From assembly GCF_000688515.1 (NCBI RefSeq), contig NZ_JHZK01000006.1:103210-167209 (forward strand): 64,000 nt of DNA. The letters are read 5' to 3'. The notes under the pieces are model-generated. The model was not told the DNA's origin. It saw only the letters and a list, made by a program, of their open reading frames with translations, and made no database searches. Positions 48,989 to 58,818 of the stretch are shown in pieces. The position numbers and the translations under genes are program-made. The DNA comes from Afifella pfennigii DSM 17143 (GTDB taxonomy: Bacteria > Pseudomonadota > Alphaproteobacteria > Rhizobiales > Afifellaceae). Position 1 is the stretch's first letter. Each line of letters begins with the position of its first letter.

Positions 48989-51337
48989 ATGAGATATAAT
49001 TCGTTGGCGGGATTGGTCCGCGTCAGGGCCCTTATGGTGATGGCCGTTATCGGAGCGGCTCTTCTCCTGGCGCAGATGAGTGTCACGCCGGCTCAGGCGG
49101 CGGTGGTGAGCTCCGTCGCCGTTCAAGGCAATGAGCGCGTCGATGCCGAGACCATCCGCGCCTACGTTCTCGTCAAGCCGGGACGCAGCTTCACCGCTGC
49201 CGATGTCGATGAATCGCTGAAGGCCCTGTTCGAGACGGGCCTGTTCTCCGACGTGCAGATCGTGCAGCGCGGCGGCACGCTCGTGGTGAGCGTGGAAGAG
49301 AACCCGATCATCAACAAGATCAGCTTTGAGGGGAACAAGAAGTACAAGGACGAGCAGCTGGAAAGCGCCGTCACCTCCAAGCCGCGCGGTGTTTTCACGC
49401 GCGCCAAGGTGCAGACCGACGTCCAGCGTATCCTTGAGCTCTATCGTCGCGCCGGCCGCTTCCAGGGCTCCGTGACCCCCAAGATCATCAAGCTGCCGTC
49501 CAATCGCGTGAACCTCGTCTACGAGATCTCCGAGGGCCCGAAGACCGGCGTCGCGCGCATCACCTTCATCGGCAACAAGAGCTACAGCGACGGCCGGCTG
49601 CGCAACGTCGTGCAGATGCGCGAGAGCGGCCTGCTCAGCTTCCTGCGCTCCAGCGATTCCTATGACCCGGACAAGCTGGCGGCCGACGAGGAGCGGCTGC
49701 GGCGCTTCTATCTCAATCGCGGCTATGCCGATTTGGCCGTCATCTCGGCGGTGGCCGACCTGGACCGCGAGCGCAACGCCTTCTTCGTCACCTACACGAT
49801 CGAGGAGGGCGAGCAGTATCGCTTCGGCTCCATCGGCATTGACACCATCATTCCCGGCCTCGATACGGGACGGCTGATGCGTCTGACGGTGAGCGATGAG
49901 GGCGACATCTATTCCAGCGAGGCCGTCGAGAAGTCGATGGAGGCGATCACCATCGAACTCGCAGGTTCCGGCTACGCCTTCGCCCAGGTGCGCCCGCGCA
50001 TCGACCGCGATCCCGTCAACCGCACCATCAGCGTTACCTATATCGTCGACGAGGGCCCGCGCGCCTATATCGAGCGCATCGAGATCAGCGGCAACGACCG
50101 CACGCGCGACTACGTCATCCGTCGTGAATTCGATATTGCCGAGGGCGATGCCTATAATCGGGTTCTCATCGACCGCGCCGAGCGTCGGCTTCGCAATCTC
50201 AACTATTTTGAGAAGGTGGAGATCGGGGCCGAGCCGGGCAGCGCGCCGGACCGCGTCATCGTCACCGTCCTTGTGGAGGAGAAGGCGACCGGCGAGTTCT
50301 CCTTCGGCGCCGGCTATTCCACCAGCGAGGGTATTCTCGGCGACGTCTCCTTGACGGAGCGCAACTTCCTCGGTCGCGGCTACTACGTGCGCGCGGCGAT
50401 CGGCGGTGGCCAGTATTCGCAGACCTACGAGTTCGCCTTCACCGACCCCTATTTCCTGGGGCGGCGCGTCTCCGCGGGCTTCAACGTCTACCGCAAGAAC
50501 TACGAGGAGAGCGACTACCGCTCCTACGACTACCAGACGACCGGCGGCGGGATCACCTTCGGCCTGCCGATCACGGAGAACTTCGTCGTCCAGCTCGGCT
50601 ACAGGATCGAAGAGCAGAACATCGACGTGCCTGGCTGGAACAGGAACACCAGCACGCTCGCCAGCTGCCCCGTTTCGCGGGCCATCTGCCAGGCGGAGGG
50701 CGAGGCTATCCTGTCCTCGGCGGTGTGGAACCTCATCTACGATTCGCTCGATCAGCGCCGTGACCCGCGCGACGGCTTCTACGCCCAGTTCTCGCAGGAA
50801 TTCACCGGCATTGGCGGCGACGTCACCTTCCTGCGCTCCACCTTCACGGCGGCCGCCTATCGCGAGCTGTGGATCGACCAGGAAGTGGTCGGCATGGTGA
50901 AGTTCCAGGGTGGTCACATCACCGGGCTCAGCGACGATGTGCGCCTCTTGGACGCCTTCTATAAGGGCGGTGAGACGGTGCGCGGCTTCGAGCCCTCCGG
51001 CTTCGGCCCGCGCGATGCCGTCACCGGCGATGCGCTGGGTGCCAACTTCTATGTGGCTGGCACGGCGGAGGTGGTCTTCCCGTTCCCGCTGCTGCCGCGC
51101 GAGCTCGGGCTGCGCGCCGGTCTCTTCGCCGATGCTGGCACGGCCTGGGATACCGATGCGGGCAACATTCCCGGCGTGACGGTGAACGACGATGCCTCGC
51201 TCCGCTCCTCGGTCGGCGCCTCGCTGCTCTGGGCCTCGCCGCTTGGCCCGATCCGCGCGGACTTCGCCTACGTGCTGACCGCGGAGAGCTACGACAAGGA
51301 GCAGTTCTTCCGCATTGGCGGCGGCACGCGCTTCTGA
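48989..51337 (+). CDS. bamA: Outer membrane protein assembly factor BamA
   Basis: Central Omp85 protein that inserts beta-barrel proteins into the outer membrane. It has a signal peptide (about 1-37, ending AQA), five POTRA domains (about 38-430, starting VVSSVAVQGNERVDAETI), then the 16-stranded barrel with GLRAGLFADAGTAWD. The C-terminal residue is the required Phe (GGGTRF). It has 782 residues. It lies between rseP and the lipid A genes, as in many proteobacteria. Confidence 0.97.
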   Translation: MRYNSLAGLVRVRALMVMAVIGAALLLAQMSVTPAQAAVVSSVAVQGNERVDAETIRAYVLVKPGRSFTAADVDESLKALFETGLFSDVQIVQRGGTLVVSVEENPIINKISFEGNKKYKDEQLESAVTSKPRGVFTRAKVQTDVQRILELYRRAGRFQGSVTPKIIKLPSNRVNLVYEISEGPKTGVARITFIGNKSYSDGRLRNVVQMRESGLLSFLRSSDSYDPDKLAADEERLRRFYLNRGYADLAVISAVADLDRERNAFFVTYTIEEGEQYRFGSIGIDTIIPGLDTGRLMRLTVSDEGDIYSSEAVEKSMEAITIELAGSGYAFAQVRPRIDRDPVNRTISVTYIVDEGPRAYIERIEISGNDRTRDYVIRREFDIAEGDAYNRVLIDRAERRLRNLNYFEKVEIGAEPGSAPDRVIVTVLVEEKATGEFSFGAGYSTSEGILGDVSLTERNFLGRGYYVRAAIGGGQYSQTYEFAFTDPYFLGRRVSAGFNVYRKNYEESDYRSYDYQTTGGGITFGLPITENFVVQLGYRIEEQNIDVPGWNRNTSTLASCPVSRAICQAEGEAILSSAVWNLIYDSLDQRRDPRDGFYAQFSQEFTGIGGDVTFLRSTFTAAAYRELWIDQEVVGMVKFQGGHITGLSDDVRLLDAFYKGGETVRGFEPSGFGPRDAVTGDALGANFYVAGTAEVVFPFPLLPRELGLRAGLFADAGTAWDTDAGNIPGVTVNDDASLRSSVGASLLWASPLGPIRADFAYVLTAESYDKEQFFRIGGGTRF

Positions 51338-51382
51338 TCCTCTTGGCCGGCCATCGGGCCGGCCGAGCTTTTCGTGGGTTCC

Positions 51383-52438
51383 ATGGATAGATCGCGCTTC
51401 TTACCGCCTTTCTCGGGCCTGCGCCTTGAGGAGGCCGCACGTCTTGCCGGGGCGGAGCTGAGGCGGGGCGACCCGGCCGCGAAGGTGACCGGTTTCGCTC
51501 CCATCGAGCTTGCCGGGGAGGGCGATCTCACCTTCCTCGACAATCCCAAATACGCCCGTCATCTCGACAAGACGCGGGCGAGCGCCTGCCTGTGCGCGGC
51601 CAAATACGCCTCCAAGGTGCCTGAGGCGGTGATGCTCTTGGAGGCTGCCGAGCCCTACCGCGCCTATGCCAGGCTTCTGGCCGCCGCCTTTCCCGAAGCG
51701 ACCGCTCCGAGCGCCTTCGCCTCTGCCGGCGAGGATGCGCTGATTGCCGGCCATGTGCATCCCAGCGCCCGGCTGGAAGAAGGCGTGCGGGTGGAGCCCG
51801 GCGCCGTCGTCGGCCCGCTGGCGGAGATCGGCCGCGGCACCGTGATTGGCGCCGGAAGCGTCGTCGGGCGAGCCGTCGCCATCGGACGCGATTGTCGCAT
51901 CGGCCCGAATGCCACCGTTCAGCACGCCCTCATCGGCGACCGCGTGCAGCTGCATCCCGGCGTGCAGGTCGGCCAGGACGGCTTCGGTTTCGCCATGGGC
52001 CCGCAGGGGCATATGAAGGTGGCGCAGATCGGCCGCGTCGTCATCCAGGACGATGTGGAGATCGGCGCGGCCACCACCATCGACCGCGGCGCCAACCGCG
52101 ATACGGTGATCGGCGAGGGGACGAAGATCGATAACCAGGTTCAGATCGGCCATAACGTGGAGATCGGTCGCCATTGCGTCATCGTTGCGCAGGTAGGGAT
52201 TTCCGGCTCTGCCAGGCTGGGTGATTTTGTTGCGATTGGCGGAAAAACCGGCATAAACGGGCATGTCGCGATCGGTGATGGTGCCCAGATCGCGTCGATG
52301 AGCGTCGTTCATGGCGACGTGCCGCCTGGTGTGCGCTGGGGCGGCGTGCCGGCGCGGGCGGTCAAGGACTGGTTCCGCGAGGAAACGGTTCTGCGGCGCA
52401 TTGCACGGCGTGAACTTGGGCTAAACGAGAAGGAGTGA
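51383..52438 (+). CDS. lpxD: UDP-3-O-(3-hydroxyacyl)glucosamine N-acyltransferase
   Basis: Third step of lipid A synthesis: adds the N-linked hydroxyacyl chain. It has an N-terminal uridine-binding domain, then a left-handed beta-helix of hexapeptide repeats ([20 protein letters not shown] and onward) with catalytic histidine in QIGHNVEIG, then a C-terminal helix. ATG 51383 is chosen; GTG 51374 is a possible alternative. It has 351 residues. Confidence 0.96.
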   Translation: MDRSRFLPPFSGLRLEEAARLAGAELRRGDPAAKVTGFAPIELAGEGDLTFLDNPKYARHLDKTRASACLCAAKYASKVPEAVMLLEAAEPYRAYARLLAAAFPEATAPSAFASAGEDALIAGHVHPSARLEEGVRVEPGAVVGPLAEIGRGTVIGAGSVVGRAVAIGRDCRIGPNATVQHALIGDRVQLHPGVQVGQDGFGFAMGPQGHMKVAQIGRVVIQDDVEIGAATTIDRGANRDTVIGEGTKIDNQVQIGHNVEIGRHCVIVAQVGISGSARLGDFVAIGGKTGINGHVAIGDGAQIASMSVVHGDVPPGVRWGGVPARAVKDWFREETVLRRIARRELGLNEKE

Positions 52439-52473
52439 CGGCGCCCGCCGGGCAGCCGGTACCGGAGAATTCG

Positions 52474-52932
52474 ATGAACGAGATGCCGACGCGGCTGGAA
52501 GCAGCAGACATCCACGCCATTTTGGAGGCGCTGCCGCACCGCTATCCGTTTCTGATGGTCGACCGCATCCGCGATATCCGAGGCGACGAGAGCGGTGTGG
52601 GCATCAAGAACGTCACCATGAATGAACCGCATTTCCAGGGCCATTTCCCCGCCTATCCGATCATGCCCGGCGTGCTCATCATCGAGGGCATGGCGCAGAC
52701 CGCGGCGGCGCTGTGCGTGCTCGCTTCGGAGACCAAGGTTCCCAAGCGTGTCTTCTTCATGACCATCGACAAGGCGAAGTTCCGTCATCCGGTCATTCCC
52801 GGCGACACGGTGGAGTATCACGTGACCAAGATGAAGCGCCGCGGCACGATCTGGAAATACGCCGCCTCCGCGGAGGTGGACGGCAAGAAGGTGGCCGAGG
52901 CGCAGGTCAGCGCCATGGTTCTCGACGAGTAG
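52474..52932 (+). CDS. fabZ: 3-hydroxyacyl-[acyl-carrier-protein] dehydratase FabZ
   Basis: Hot-dog-fold dehydratase of fatty-acid elongation. Catalytic His57 ([13 protein letters not shown]) and Glu71 (IIEGMAQ) are visible, with the family start [15 protein letters not shown] 52474 gives 152 residues; a GTG at 52435 overlapping the lpxD stop is possible but adds 13 atypical residues. It sits between lpxD and lpxA, coupling acyl supply to lipid A synthesis. Confidence 0.97.
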   Translation: MNEMPTRLEAADIHAILEALPHRYPFLMVDRIRDIRGDESGVGIKNVTMNEPHFQGHFPAYPIMPGVLIIEGMAQTAAALCVLASETKVPKRVFFMTIDKAKFRHPVIPGDTVEYHVTKMKRRGTIWKYAASAEVDGKKVAEAQVSAMVLDE

Positions 52933-52935
52933 CGC

Positions 52936-53736
52936 GTGACCTCCATTCATCCGACCGCGGTCGTCGCGGACGAGGCCGAGCTGGCCGAGGACGTCGAGAT
53001 CGGCCCATTCTGCGTCGTCGGTCCTCGCGTCAAGCTGGCCGGCGGCGTGTGCCTGCGCTCTCATGTCGTTGTCGAAGGCACCACCTCCATCGGGGCCGGC
53101 AGCACCGTCTTTCCCTTCGCCGCGATCGGCTCCCCGCCGCAGGACAAGAAGTACGAGGGCGAGGAGAGCCGGCTTGAGATCGGTTCCGATTGCACCATCC
53201 GCGAGCATGCGACCATCAATCCCGGCACGCGCGGCGGCGGCCTCGTCACCCGCATCGGCGATCGCTGCATGCTTCTCGTCGGCGCCCATGTCGCCCATGA
53301 TTGCGTCATCGGCAACGACGTCATCCTGGTCAATCACGTCCTGCTCGGCGGTCATGTGACGATCGACGATTGTGCCATCATCGGCGGTGGCGCGGCGGTG
53401 CACCAGTTCGTGCGCATCGGCGCCCATGCTTTCGTAGGGGGCATGTCCGGGGTGGAAAACGACCTCATTCCCTTCGGCTTGGCGCTCGGCAATCGTGCCA
53501 ATCTCGGCGGGCTCAATATCGTCGGGCTGAAGCGCCGCGGTTTTGAGCGTGAGGCCATTCACGCGCTGCGCCGCGCCTATCGCCTGCTCTTTGCCCAGGA
53601 GGGCACGCTGAAGGAGCGTCTCAACGACGTGGAGTCCGCCTTTCCGGACGACGTGCATGTTCAGCGCATCGTCTCCTTCATCCGCGAAGGCGGCGACCGC
53701 GCCATCTGCACGCCGCGCGGGGCGCGCGAGGTCTGA
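52936..53736 (+). CDS. lpxA: UDP-N-acetylglucosamine acyltransferase
   Basis: First step of lipid A synthesis: O-acylation of UDP-GlcNAc from hydroxyacyl-ACP. It is a hexapeptide-repeat beta-helix with catalytic His121 in GAHVAHDCVIGN. A C-terminal helical domain begins near GLKRRGFEREAIHALRRAY. A GTG start 3 bp after fabZ gives 266 residues. Confidence 0.97.
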   Translation: MTSIHPTAVVADEAELAEDVEIGPFCVVGPRVKLAGGVCLRSHVVVEGTTSIGAGSTVFPFAAIGSPPQDKKYEGEESRLEIGSDCTIREHATINPGTRGGGLVTRIGDRCMLLVGAHVAHDCVIGNDVILVNHVLLGGHVTIDDCAIIGGGAAVHQFVRIGAHAFVGGMSGVENDLIPFGLALGNRANLGGLNIVGLKRRGFEREAIHALRRAYRLLFAQEGTLKERLNDVESAFPDDVHVQRIVSFIREGGDRAICTPRGAREV

Positions 53737-53741
53737 TTCGG

Positions 53742-54599
53742 ATGGTCGAGAGCGCGCCAGGGGCACCGCTTGCGATCCTGGCGGGAGGTGGTCGGCTGCC
53801 GCAGCTTCTGGCGGAGGCGGCGGCGCGCGCGGGGCGCCGCCCGGTTCTGTTCCCGCTCGCTGGCGAGGCGCAAGCCGGGATTAAGGGCGCGGCCGACTTT
53901 CCGGTCTTTCCGGTGCGCTGGGGCGAGGCGGGCCGGCTGGAGCGCCTGTTGAAGGACAATGGCTGCAAGGAGGCCGTCTTCGTCGGCGCCGTCAAGCGGC
54001 CGGAGCTGAAGGAGTTGAGGCCCGATTTCGGTGCCATCCGGTTGATGCCGCGGATCTTCCAGATCCTGCGCGCCGGCGGCGACAACAGCGCCCTTTCCGC
54101 TGCGGCGAGCATTTTCGAGGAGCACGGCATCCGTCTCATCGATCCGCTTTCGGTGGCGCCCGAGCTTGCCTGCCCGGCCGGGCTGGTCGTGGAGGGAAAG
54201 GCGGCGCTGGACGAGGAGGAGCTCGCCCGGGCGGTGGAGGCGGCTCGCATGATTGGCGAGCTCGATATCGGTCAGGCGGCCGTCGCCTCAGGCGGCCGCG
54301 TCGTCGCGCTGGAAGGGGCGGAGGGCACCAACGGGCTTTTGGAGCGCATCGGCGAGATGCGTGCCGCGCGTCGCATCCCGGGCCATGGCGGCATCCTCGT
54401 CAAATGCATGAAGCCGAACCAGGATCCGCGCCTCGATATTCCCACGATCGGACCGGAAACGGCCGAGCGCGCCTTGGCGGCGGGCCTCGACGGGGTGGCC
54501 TGCGAGGCCGGCCGCTCCATGCTGGCCGGACGGCAGGAGACGTTCTCCGCGTTCCGCAAGGCGCGGCTGTTCCTCTACGGCATTCGGACGCGTCGGTGA
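53742..54599 (+). CDS. lpxI: UDP-2,3-diacylglucosamine pyrophosphatase LpxI
   Basis: Hydrolyses UDP-2,3-diacylglucosamine to lipid X and UMP; LpxI replaces the LpxH of gammaproteobacteria. It has 285 residues with the family start LAILAGGGRLPQLLAEAA and the conserved C-terminal segment GGILVKCMKPNQDPRLDIPT plus IGPETAERA. Its TGA overlaps the lpxB GTG, so they are coupled with the next pathway enzyme. Confidence 0.96.
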   Translation: MVESAPGAPLAILAGGGRLPQLLAEAAARAGRRPVLFPLAGEAQAGIKGAADFPVFPVRWGEAGRLERLLKDNGCKEAVFVGAVKRPELKELRPDFGAIRLMPRIFQILRAGGDNSALSAAASIFEEHGIRLIDPLSVAPELACPAGLVVEGKAALDEEELARAVEAARMIGELDIGQAAVASGGRVVALEGAEGTNGLLERIGEMRAARRIPGHGGILVKCMKPNQDPRLDIPTIGPETAERALAAGLDGVACEAGRSMLAGRQETFSAFRKARLFLYGIRTRR

Positions 54600-55774
54600 G
54601 CCGGTCTCGTCCCCTTCGTATCGCGCTTGTCGTCGGCGAGGCTTCTGGCGATCATCTGGGGGCGGGTCTCATCAAGGCGATCCGCCGGCGCCGGCCGGAC
54701 ACAGAGTTCTTCGGCGTCGCCGGCGAGGCGATGCAGGAGACCGGCATCAAGAGCCTTTTTCCGGTCTCCGATGTTTCCGTCATGGGGCTGACGGCGGTGC
54801 TGCCGCGGCTGCCGCGCATCCTCTACCGCATCCGTCAGACCGCCGCCCATATCGCCGAGGCAAAGCCCGACGCGCTCGTCATCATCGACAGTCCCGGCTT
54901 CACCCATTCCGTCGCGCAGCGGGTGGTGAAACGCCTGCCGGATGTGCCGGTGCTCAACTACGTCTCGCCCTCCGTCTGGGCCTGGAATCCGGGCCGGGCG
55001 CCGCGCATGACCCGCTATGTCGATCATGTGCTGGCGCTGCTTCCCTTCGAGCCGGAAGTGCATGCGCGCCTGAAAGGCCCGCCTTGCACCTATGTCGGCC
55101 ACCCGCTGATCGAGCATACCGGCCGCATCCGCCCCGCTCCCGGCGAGCGCGGCGCGCTCGATGAAGCCCCGCTCGTTCTCGTCCTTCCCGGCAGCCGGCA
55201 CAGCGAGGTCAAGCGCCTGATGGAGCCGTTCGGCGAGACCGTGGCGAGGATCGCGCGCGCCAGGCCGAAGGCGCACTTCGTCCTGCCGGCGGTTCGCCAT
55301 CTCGCCGCCGAGATCGAGGCGCGTGCCGCCCGCTGGCAGGTCAGGCCGGAGATCGTCGTCGGGGAGGCGCAAAAGCTCTCCGCCTTCCGCCGCGCCCATG
55401 CCGCGCTCGCCGCTTCCGGCACGGTGACGCTGGAACTTGCCCTTGCCGGCGTGCCGATGGTCGTCGCCTACCGCGTCGATGCCGTCTCGCGGCGCTTCAG
55501 ATGGCTGTTGCGCGTGCCCTCCATCGTCCTCGCCAATCTGGTGCTGGATGAGAACGCGGTGCCGGAATTCATCGACGACGAGGGCCCGCCGGAGGTGTTG
55601 GCGGAGCGTCTTCTGCCGCTTCTCGCCGACGGCCCGGCCCGCCAGGCGCAGCTGCGGGCCTTTCACCGCCTCGATGCCGTCATGGAGGCGACGGACGAGC
55701 GCACCCCGAGCGCGCGGGCGGCGGAGATCGTTCTGCGCTACGCTGAGGGCGGAAAAAGGCCGGCCGCGCTCTGA
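54596..55774 (+). CDS. lpxB: Lipid-A-disaccharide synthase
   Basis: GT-B glycosyltransferase (family 19) that joins lipid X and UDP-diacylglucosamine into the disaccharide. GTG 54596 overlaps the lpxI stop and gives 392 residues. Visible are VGEASGDHLGAGLIKAI, IDSPGFTHSVAQ, YVSPSVWAWNPGR, LPGSRHSEVKRL and AALAASGTVTLELAL. It is the last gene of the lipid A run. Confidence 0.97.
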   Translation: MSRSRPLRIALVVGEASGDHLGAGLIKAIRRRRPDTEFFGVAGEAMQETGIKSLFPVSDVSVMGLTAVLPRLPRILYRIRQTAAHIAEAKPDALVIIDSPGFTHSVAQRVVKRLPDVPVLNYVSPSVWAWNPGRAPRMTRYVDHVLALLPFEPEVHARLKGPPCTYVGHPLIEHTGRIRPAPGERGALDEAPLVLVLPGSRHSEVKRLMEPFGETVARIARARPKAHFVLPAVRHLAAEIEARAARWQVRPEIVVGEAQKLSAFRRAHAALAASGTVTLELALAGVPMVVAYRVDAVSRRFRWLLRVPSIVLANLVLDENAVPEFIDDEGPPEVLAERLLPLLADGPARQAQLRAFHRLDAVMEATDERTPSARAAEIVLRYAEGGKRPAAL

Positions 55775-55787
55775 CAGCGGGCCGGCC
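55753..55787 (-). terminator. Terminator of gltA (minus strand)
   Basis: A 12-bp GC-rich stem with one bulge (GGCCGGCC plus CGCT) closes on CTGAC. On the minus strand it is followed by TTTTT. It sits just beyond the gltA stop and overlaps the 3' end of lpxB, so it separates the two convergent genes. Confidence 0.7.
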
Positions 55788-55792
55788 GGGGA

Positions 55793-57085
55793 TTACGAAC
55801 GTTCGGAGATGTCGACGTAATCGCGGCTTGTCGCGCCGGTATAGAGCTGGCGCGGGCGGCCGATGCGCTGGCTCGGATCCTCGATCATTTCCTTCCACTG
55901 CGCGATCCAGCCGACGGTGCGCGCCAGCGCGAAGAGGACGGTGAACATCGTCGTCGGAAAACCGAGCGCCTTCAGCGTGATGCCGGAATAGAAGTCGATA
56001 TTGGGATAGAGCTTCTTTTCCAGGAAGTATTCGTCGGTGAGCGCGATCTTCTCCAGCTCCATCGCCACGTTGAGCAGCGGGTCGTCCTTGACGCCGATCT
56101 CGTTGAGCACTTCGTGGCAGGTGCGCTGCATGATGCGCGCGCGCGGATCGTAGTTCTTGTAGACCCGGTGCCCGAAGCCCATCAGGCGGAACGGGTCGTT
56201 GCTGTCCTTGGCGCGGTCGATGAATTCCGGAATGCGGTCGGGCGTGCCGATCTCCTGCAGCATGTTGAGCGCCGCCTCGTTGGCGCCGCCATGCGCCGGA
56301 CCCCACAGGCAGGCGATGCCCGCGGCGATGCAGGCGAACGGGTTGGCGCCGGAGGAGCCGGCAAGCCTTACCGTGGAGGTGGAGGCGTTCTGCTCGTGAT
56401 CGGCGTGCAGGATGAAGATGCGGTCCATCGCCCGCGAGAGAATCGGGTCAACCTCGTATTCCTCGCAAGGAACGGCGAAGCACATGCGCAGGAAGTTGGA
56501 GGAGTAGTCCAGATCGTTCTTCGGATAAACGAAGGGCTGGCCGATATGGTACTTGTAGGCCATCGCCGCCAGCGTCGGCATCTTGGCGATCATGCGCAGG
56601 GAGGCGACCATGCGCTGGTAGGGGTCCGCGATATCGGTTGAATCGTGATAGAAGGCCGACAGCGCCCCGACGACGCCGCACATGATCGCCATCGGATGCG
56701 CGTCGCGCCGGAAGCCGGCGAAGAAGCGCGACACCTGCTCGTGGATCATCGTGTGGTGGGTGACGCGGTAGTCGAAATCGTCCTTCTGCGCCTTGGTCGG
56801 CAGCTCGCCATAGAGCAGCAGGTAACAGGTCTCCAGGAAGTCGCCATGCTCGGCGAGCTGCTCGATCGGATAGCCCCGATAGAGGAGCGTGCCTTCGTCG
56901 CCGTCGATATAGGTGATGTCGGATTCGCACGCCGCCGTGGAGGTGAAGCCCGGATCGTAGGTGAAGCGACCTGTCTGGCGATACAATGACGCGATATCGA
57001 CGACGTCCGGCCCGATCGTTCCCTGCCGGACCGGGAACTCCCAGCTTTCGTTGCCGATGCTCAAGATCGCCTTCGAGTCGCTCAT
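55793..57085 (-). CDS. gltA: Citrate synthase (type II)
   Basis: Condenses acetyl-CoA and oxaloacetate at the entry of the TCA cycle. It has 430 residues from ATG 57085, preceded by AGAAGGTGAA. Visible are the N-terminal small domain ([17 protein letters not shown]), active-site histidines in [16 protein letters not shown] and [11 protein letters not shown], the [14 protein letters not shown] loop and the late aspartate region [11 protein letters not shown]. The length and N-domain suggest the hexameric, NADH-sensitive type. It is co-oriented with gltX, 198 bp downstream of its stop. Confidence 0.97.
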   Translation of the reverse strand: MSDSKAILSIGNESWEFPVRQGTIGPDVVDIASLYRQTGRFTYDPGFTSTAACESDITYIDGDEGTLLYRGYPIEQLAEHGDFLETCYLLLYGELPTKAQKDDFDYRVTHHTMIHEQVSRFFAGFRRDAHPMAIMCGVVGALSAFYHDSTDIADPYQRMVASLRMIAKMPTLAAMAYKYHIGQPFVYPKNDLDYSSNFLRMCFAVPCEEYEVDPILSRAMDRIFILHADHEQNASTSTVRLAGSSGANPFACIAAGIACLWGPAHGGANEAALNMLQEIGTPDRIPEFIDRAKDSNDPFRLMGFGHRVYKNYDPRARIMQRTCHEVLNEIGVKDDPLLNVAMELEKIALTDEYFLEKKLYPNIDFYSGITLKALGFPTTMFTVLFALARTVGWIAQWKEMIEDPSQRIGRPRQLYTGATSRDYVDISERS

Positions 57086-57283
57086 ACACTTCACCTTCTG
57101 GTATGGATCGACACGAGGCCTTTTCTTCCGCGCACTGGGTCGTCGCGCTTTCCCCCCGGAAAAGACCCCTTGCCCCGTGGTTTTGGCTGCCGAGACTGCT
57201 ATCGGTTTTTGCGCTGCACCGCAAGATAACGCATGCCGATGACGACGCATCCGCCCGCAGGCGGAGCTCGGCCCCCGCCGGCG

Positions 57284-58708
57284 CTAGCGCTTGTCGCTGG
57301 CCTGATCGGCGATCCTGCCGAGCGCTTCCTCATGGCCGAGCGCCAGCATGACCTCGAAGATGCCGGGCGAGGAATTGGAGCCGGTGAGGGCGGCGCGCAG
57401 CGGCTGCGCCACCTTGCCGAGCTTGACGCCTTCCGCCTCGGCGAAATCGCGCACCGTCTCCTCCAGCGCGGCCTCGCTCCAGGGCGCATCGGCGAGCTTG
57501 TCTCCAAGCCGGGCGAGGCGCGAACGCGCTTCCGTATCGAGGATCGCTGCTGCTTTCTCGTTCAGCGGGATGGGTCTTTGCGCGAAAAGGAACGCTGCCG
57601 AATGCGCAAGTTCCACAAGGGTTTTCGCTCGTTCCTTGAGGCCCGGCATCAACATCATCAGGGGCCCGCGCTCCGTCTTTGAGAGCTCTTGCGGGATTGC
57701 CGGCGGCGCTTCCATCTCCGGCAGGATGGCGAGCATGGCGTCGACGAGCCGCTCATCCTCGGCCTGGCGCATGTAATGGCCGTTGAGGTTCTGCAGCTTG
57801 ACGAAATCGAACCGGGCGGCCGCCTTGTTGATGGCGTCAAGGTCGAACCATTCCATCGCCTGTTCGGTGGAGAAGATCTCCTCGTCGCCATGCGCCCAGC
57901 CGAGGCGGGCGAGATAGTTGCGCAGCGCCTCCGGCAGATAGCCCATGGCGCGGTAGGCCTCCACGCCGAGCGCGCCGTGGCGCTTGGAGAGCTTGGCCCC
58001 GTCCGGCCCGTGGATGAGCGGGATATGCGCCCATTCCGGCACCTTCCAGCCGAGCGCCTGGTAGATCGCCGTCTGCCGGGCGGCGTTGGTCAGGTGATCG
58101 TCGCCGCGGATGACATGGGTGATGCCCATATCGTGGTCGTCGACGACGACGGCGAGCATGTAGGTCGGCGTGCCGTCGTAGCGCAGGATGACGAAATCGT
58201 CGAGGTCCTTGTTGGGAAAGGCGACCGTGCCCTGCACATGGTCGCTGACCACCGTCTCGCCCTCCTTCGGCGCCTTGATGCGGATGACCGGCTTCACGTC
58301 CTCCGGCGCCTCGGCCGGATCGCGGTCGCGCCAGCGCCCGTCATAGCGCGGCGGCAGGCCTTCCGCGCGCGCCTTCTCGCGCATCTCGGCAAGTTCCGCC
58401 TGCGAGGCGTAGCAGCGATAGGCATGGCCGCTTTCAAGCAGCTGATGCGCCACCTCCGCATGCCGCTCGGCGCGGCCGAATTGCGAGATCGGCTCGCCGT
58501 CCCAGTCGAGCCCGAGCCAGGAAAGGCCGTCGAGGATGGCCGTGATCGCCGCCTCGGTGGAACGCGCCCGGTCCGTGTCTTCGATCCTCAAGAGCATCTT
58601 GCCGCCGCGCCCGCGCGCATAGAGCCAGTTGAACAGAGCGGTGCGGGCGCCGCCGATATGGAGGAACCCCGTCGGCGAGGGGGCGAAGCGGGTAACGGGG
58701 GAGGGCAT
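57284..58708 (-). CDS. gltX: Glutamyl-tRNA synthetase
   Basis: Class I aminoacyl-tRNA synthetase charging tRNA-Glu (and probably tRNA-Gln if the amidotransferase GatCAB is present). The HIGG motif is at 17-20 ([18 protein letters not shown]) and the KMSKS-like motif reads KLSKR. ATG 58708 gives 474 residues. The upstream in-frame extension is not conserved and overlaps the divergent promoter region of comEC. Confidence 0.97.
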   Translation of the reverse strand: MPSPVTRFAPSPTGFLHIGGARTALFNWLYARGRGGKMLLRIEDTDRARSTEAAITAILDGLSWLGLDWDGEPISQFGRAERHAEVAHQLLESGHAYRCYASQAELAEMREKARAEGLPPRYDGRWRDRDPAEAPEDVKPVIRIKAPKEGETVVSDHVQGTVAFPNKDLDDFVILRYDGTPTYMLAVVVDDHDMGITHVIRGDDHLTNAARQTAIYQALGWKVPEWAHIPLIHGPDGAKLSKRHGALGVEAYRAMGYLPEALRNYLARLGWAHGDEEIFSTEQAMEWFDLDAINKAAARFDFVKLQNLNGHYMRQAEDERLVDAMLAILPEMEAPPAIPQELSKTERGPLMMLMPGLKERAKTLVELAHSAAFLFAQRPIPLNEKAAAILDTEARSRLARLGDKLADAPWSEAALEETVRDFAEAEGVKLGKVAQPLRAALTGSNSSPGIFEVMLALGHEEALGRIADQASDKR

Positions 58709-58818
58709 GTGTGGCCTGCGGATGGTCGAGGTTCTTTGGCGCTTCCGGAGCGATTGGTGGGCGACCGGCTCGGCGCTAGGATGGGCTGGTCTAGCCACAG
58801 CGCCGGGAGCTTGCAAGG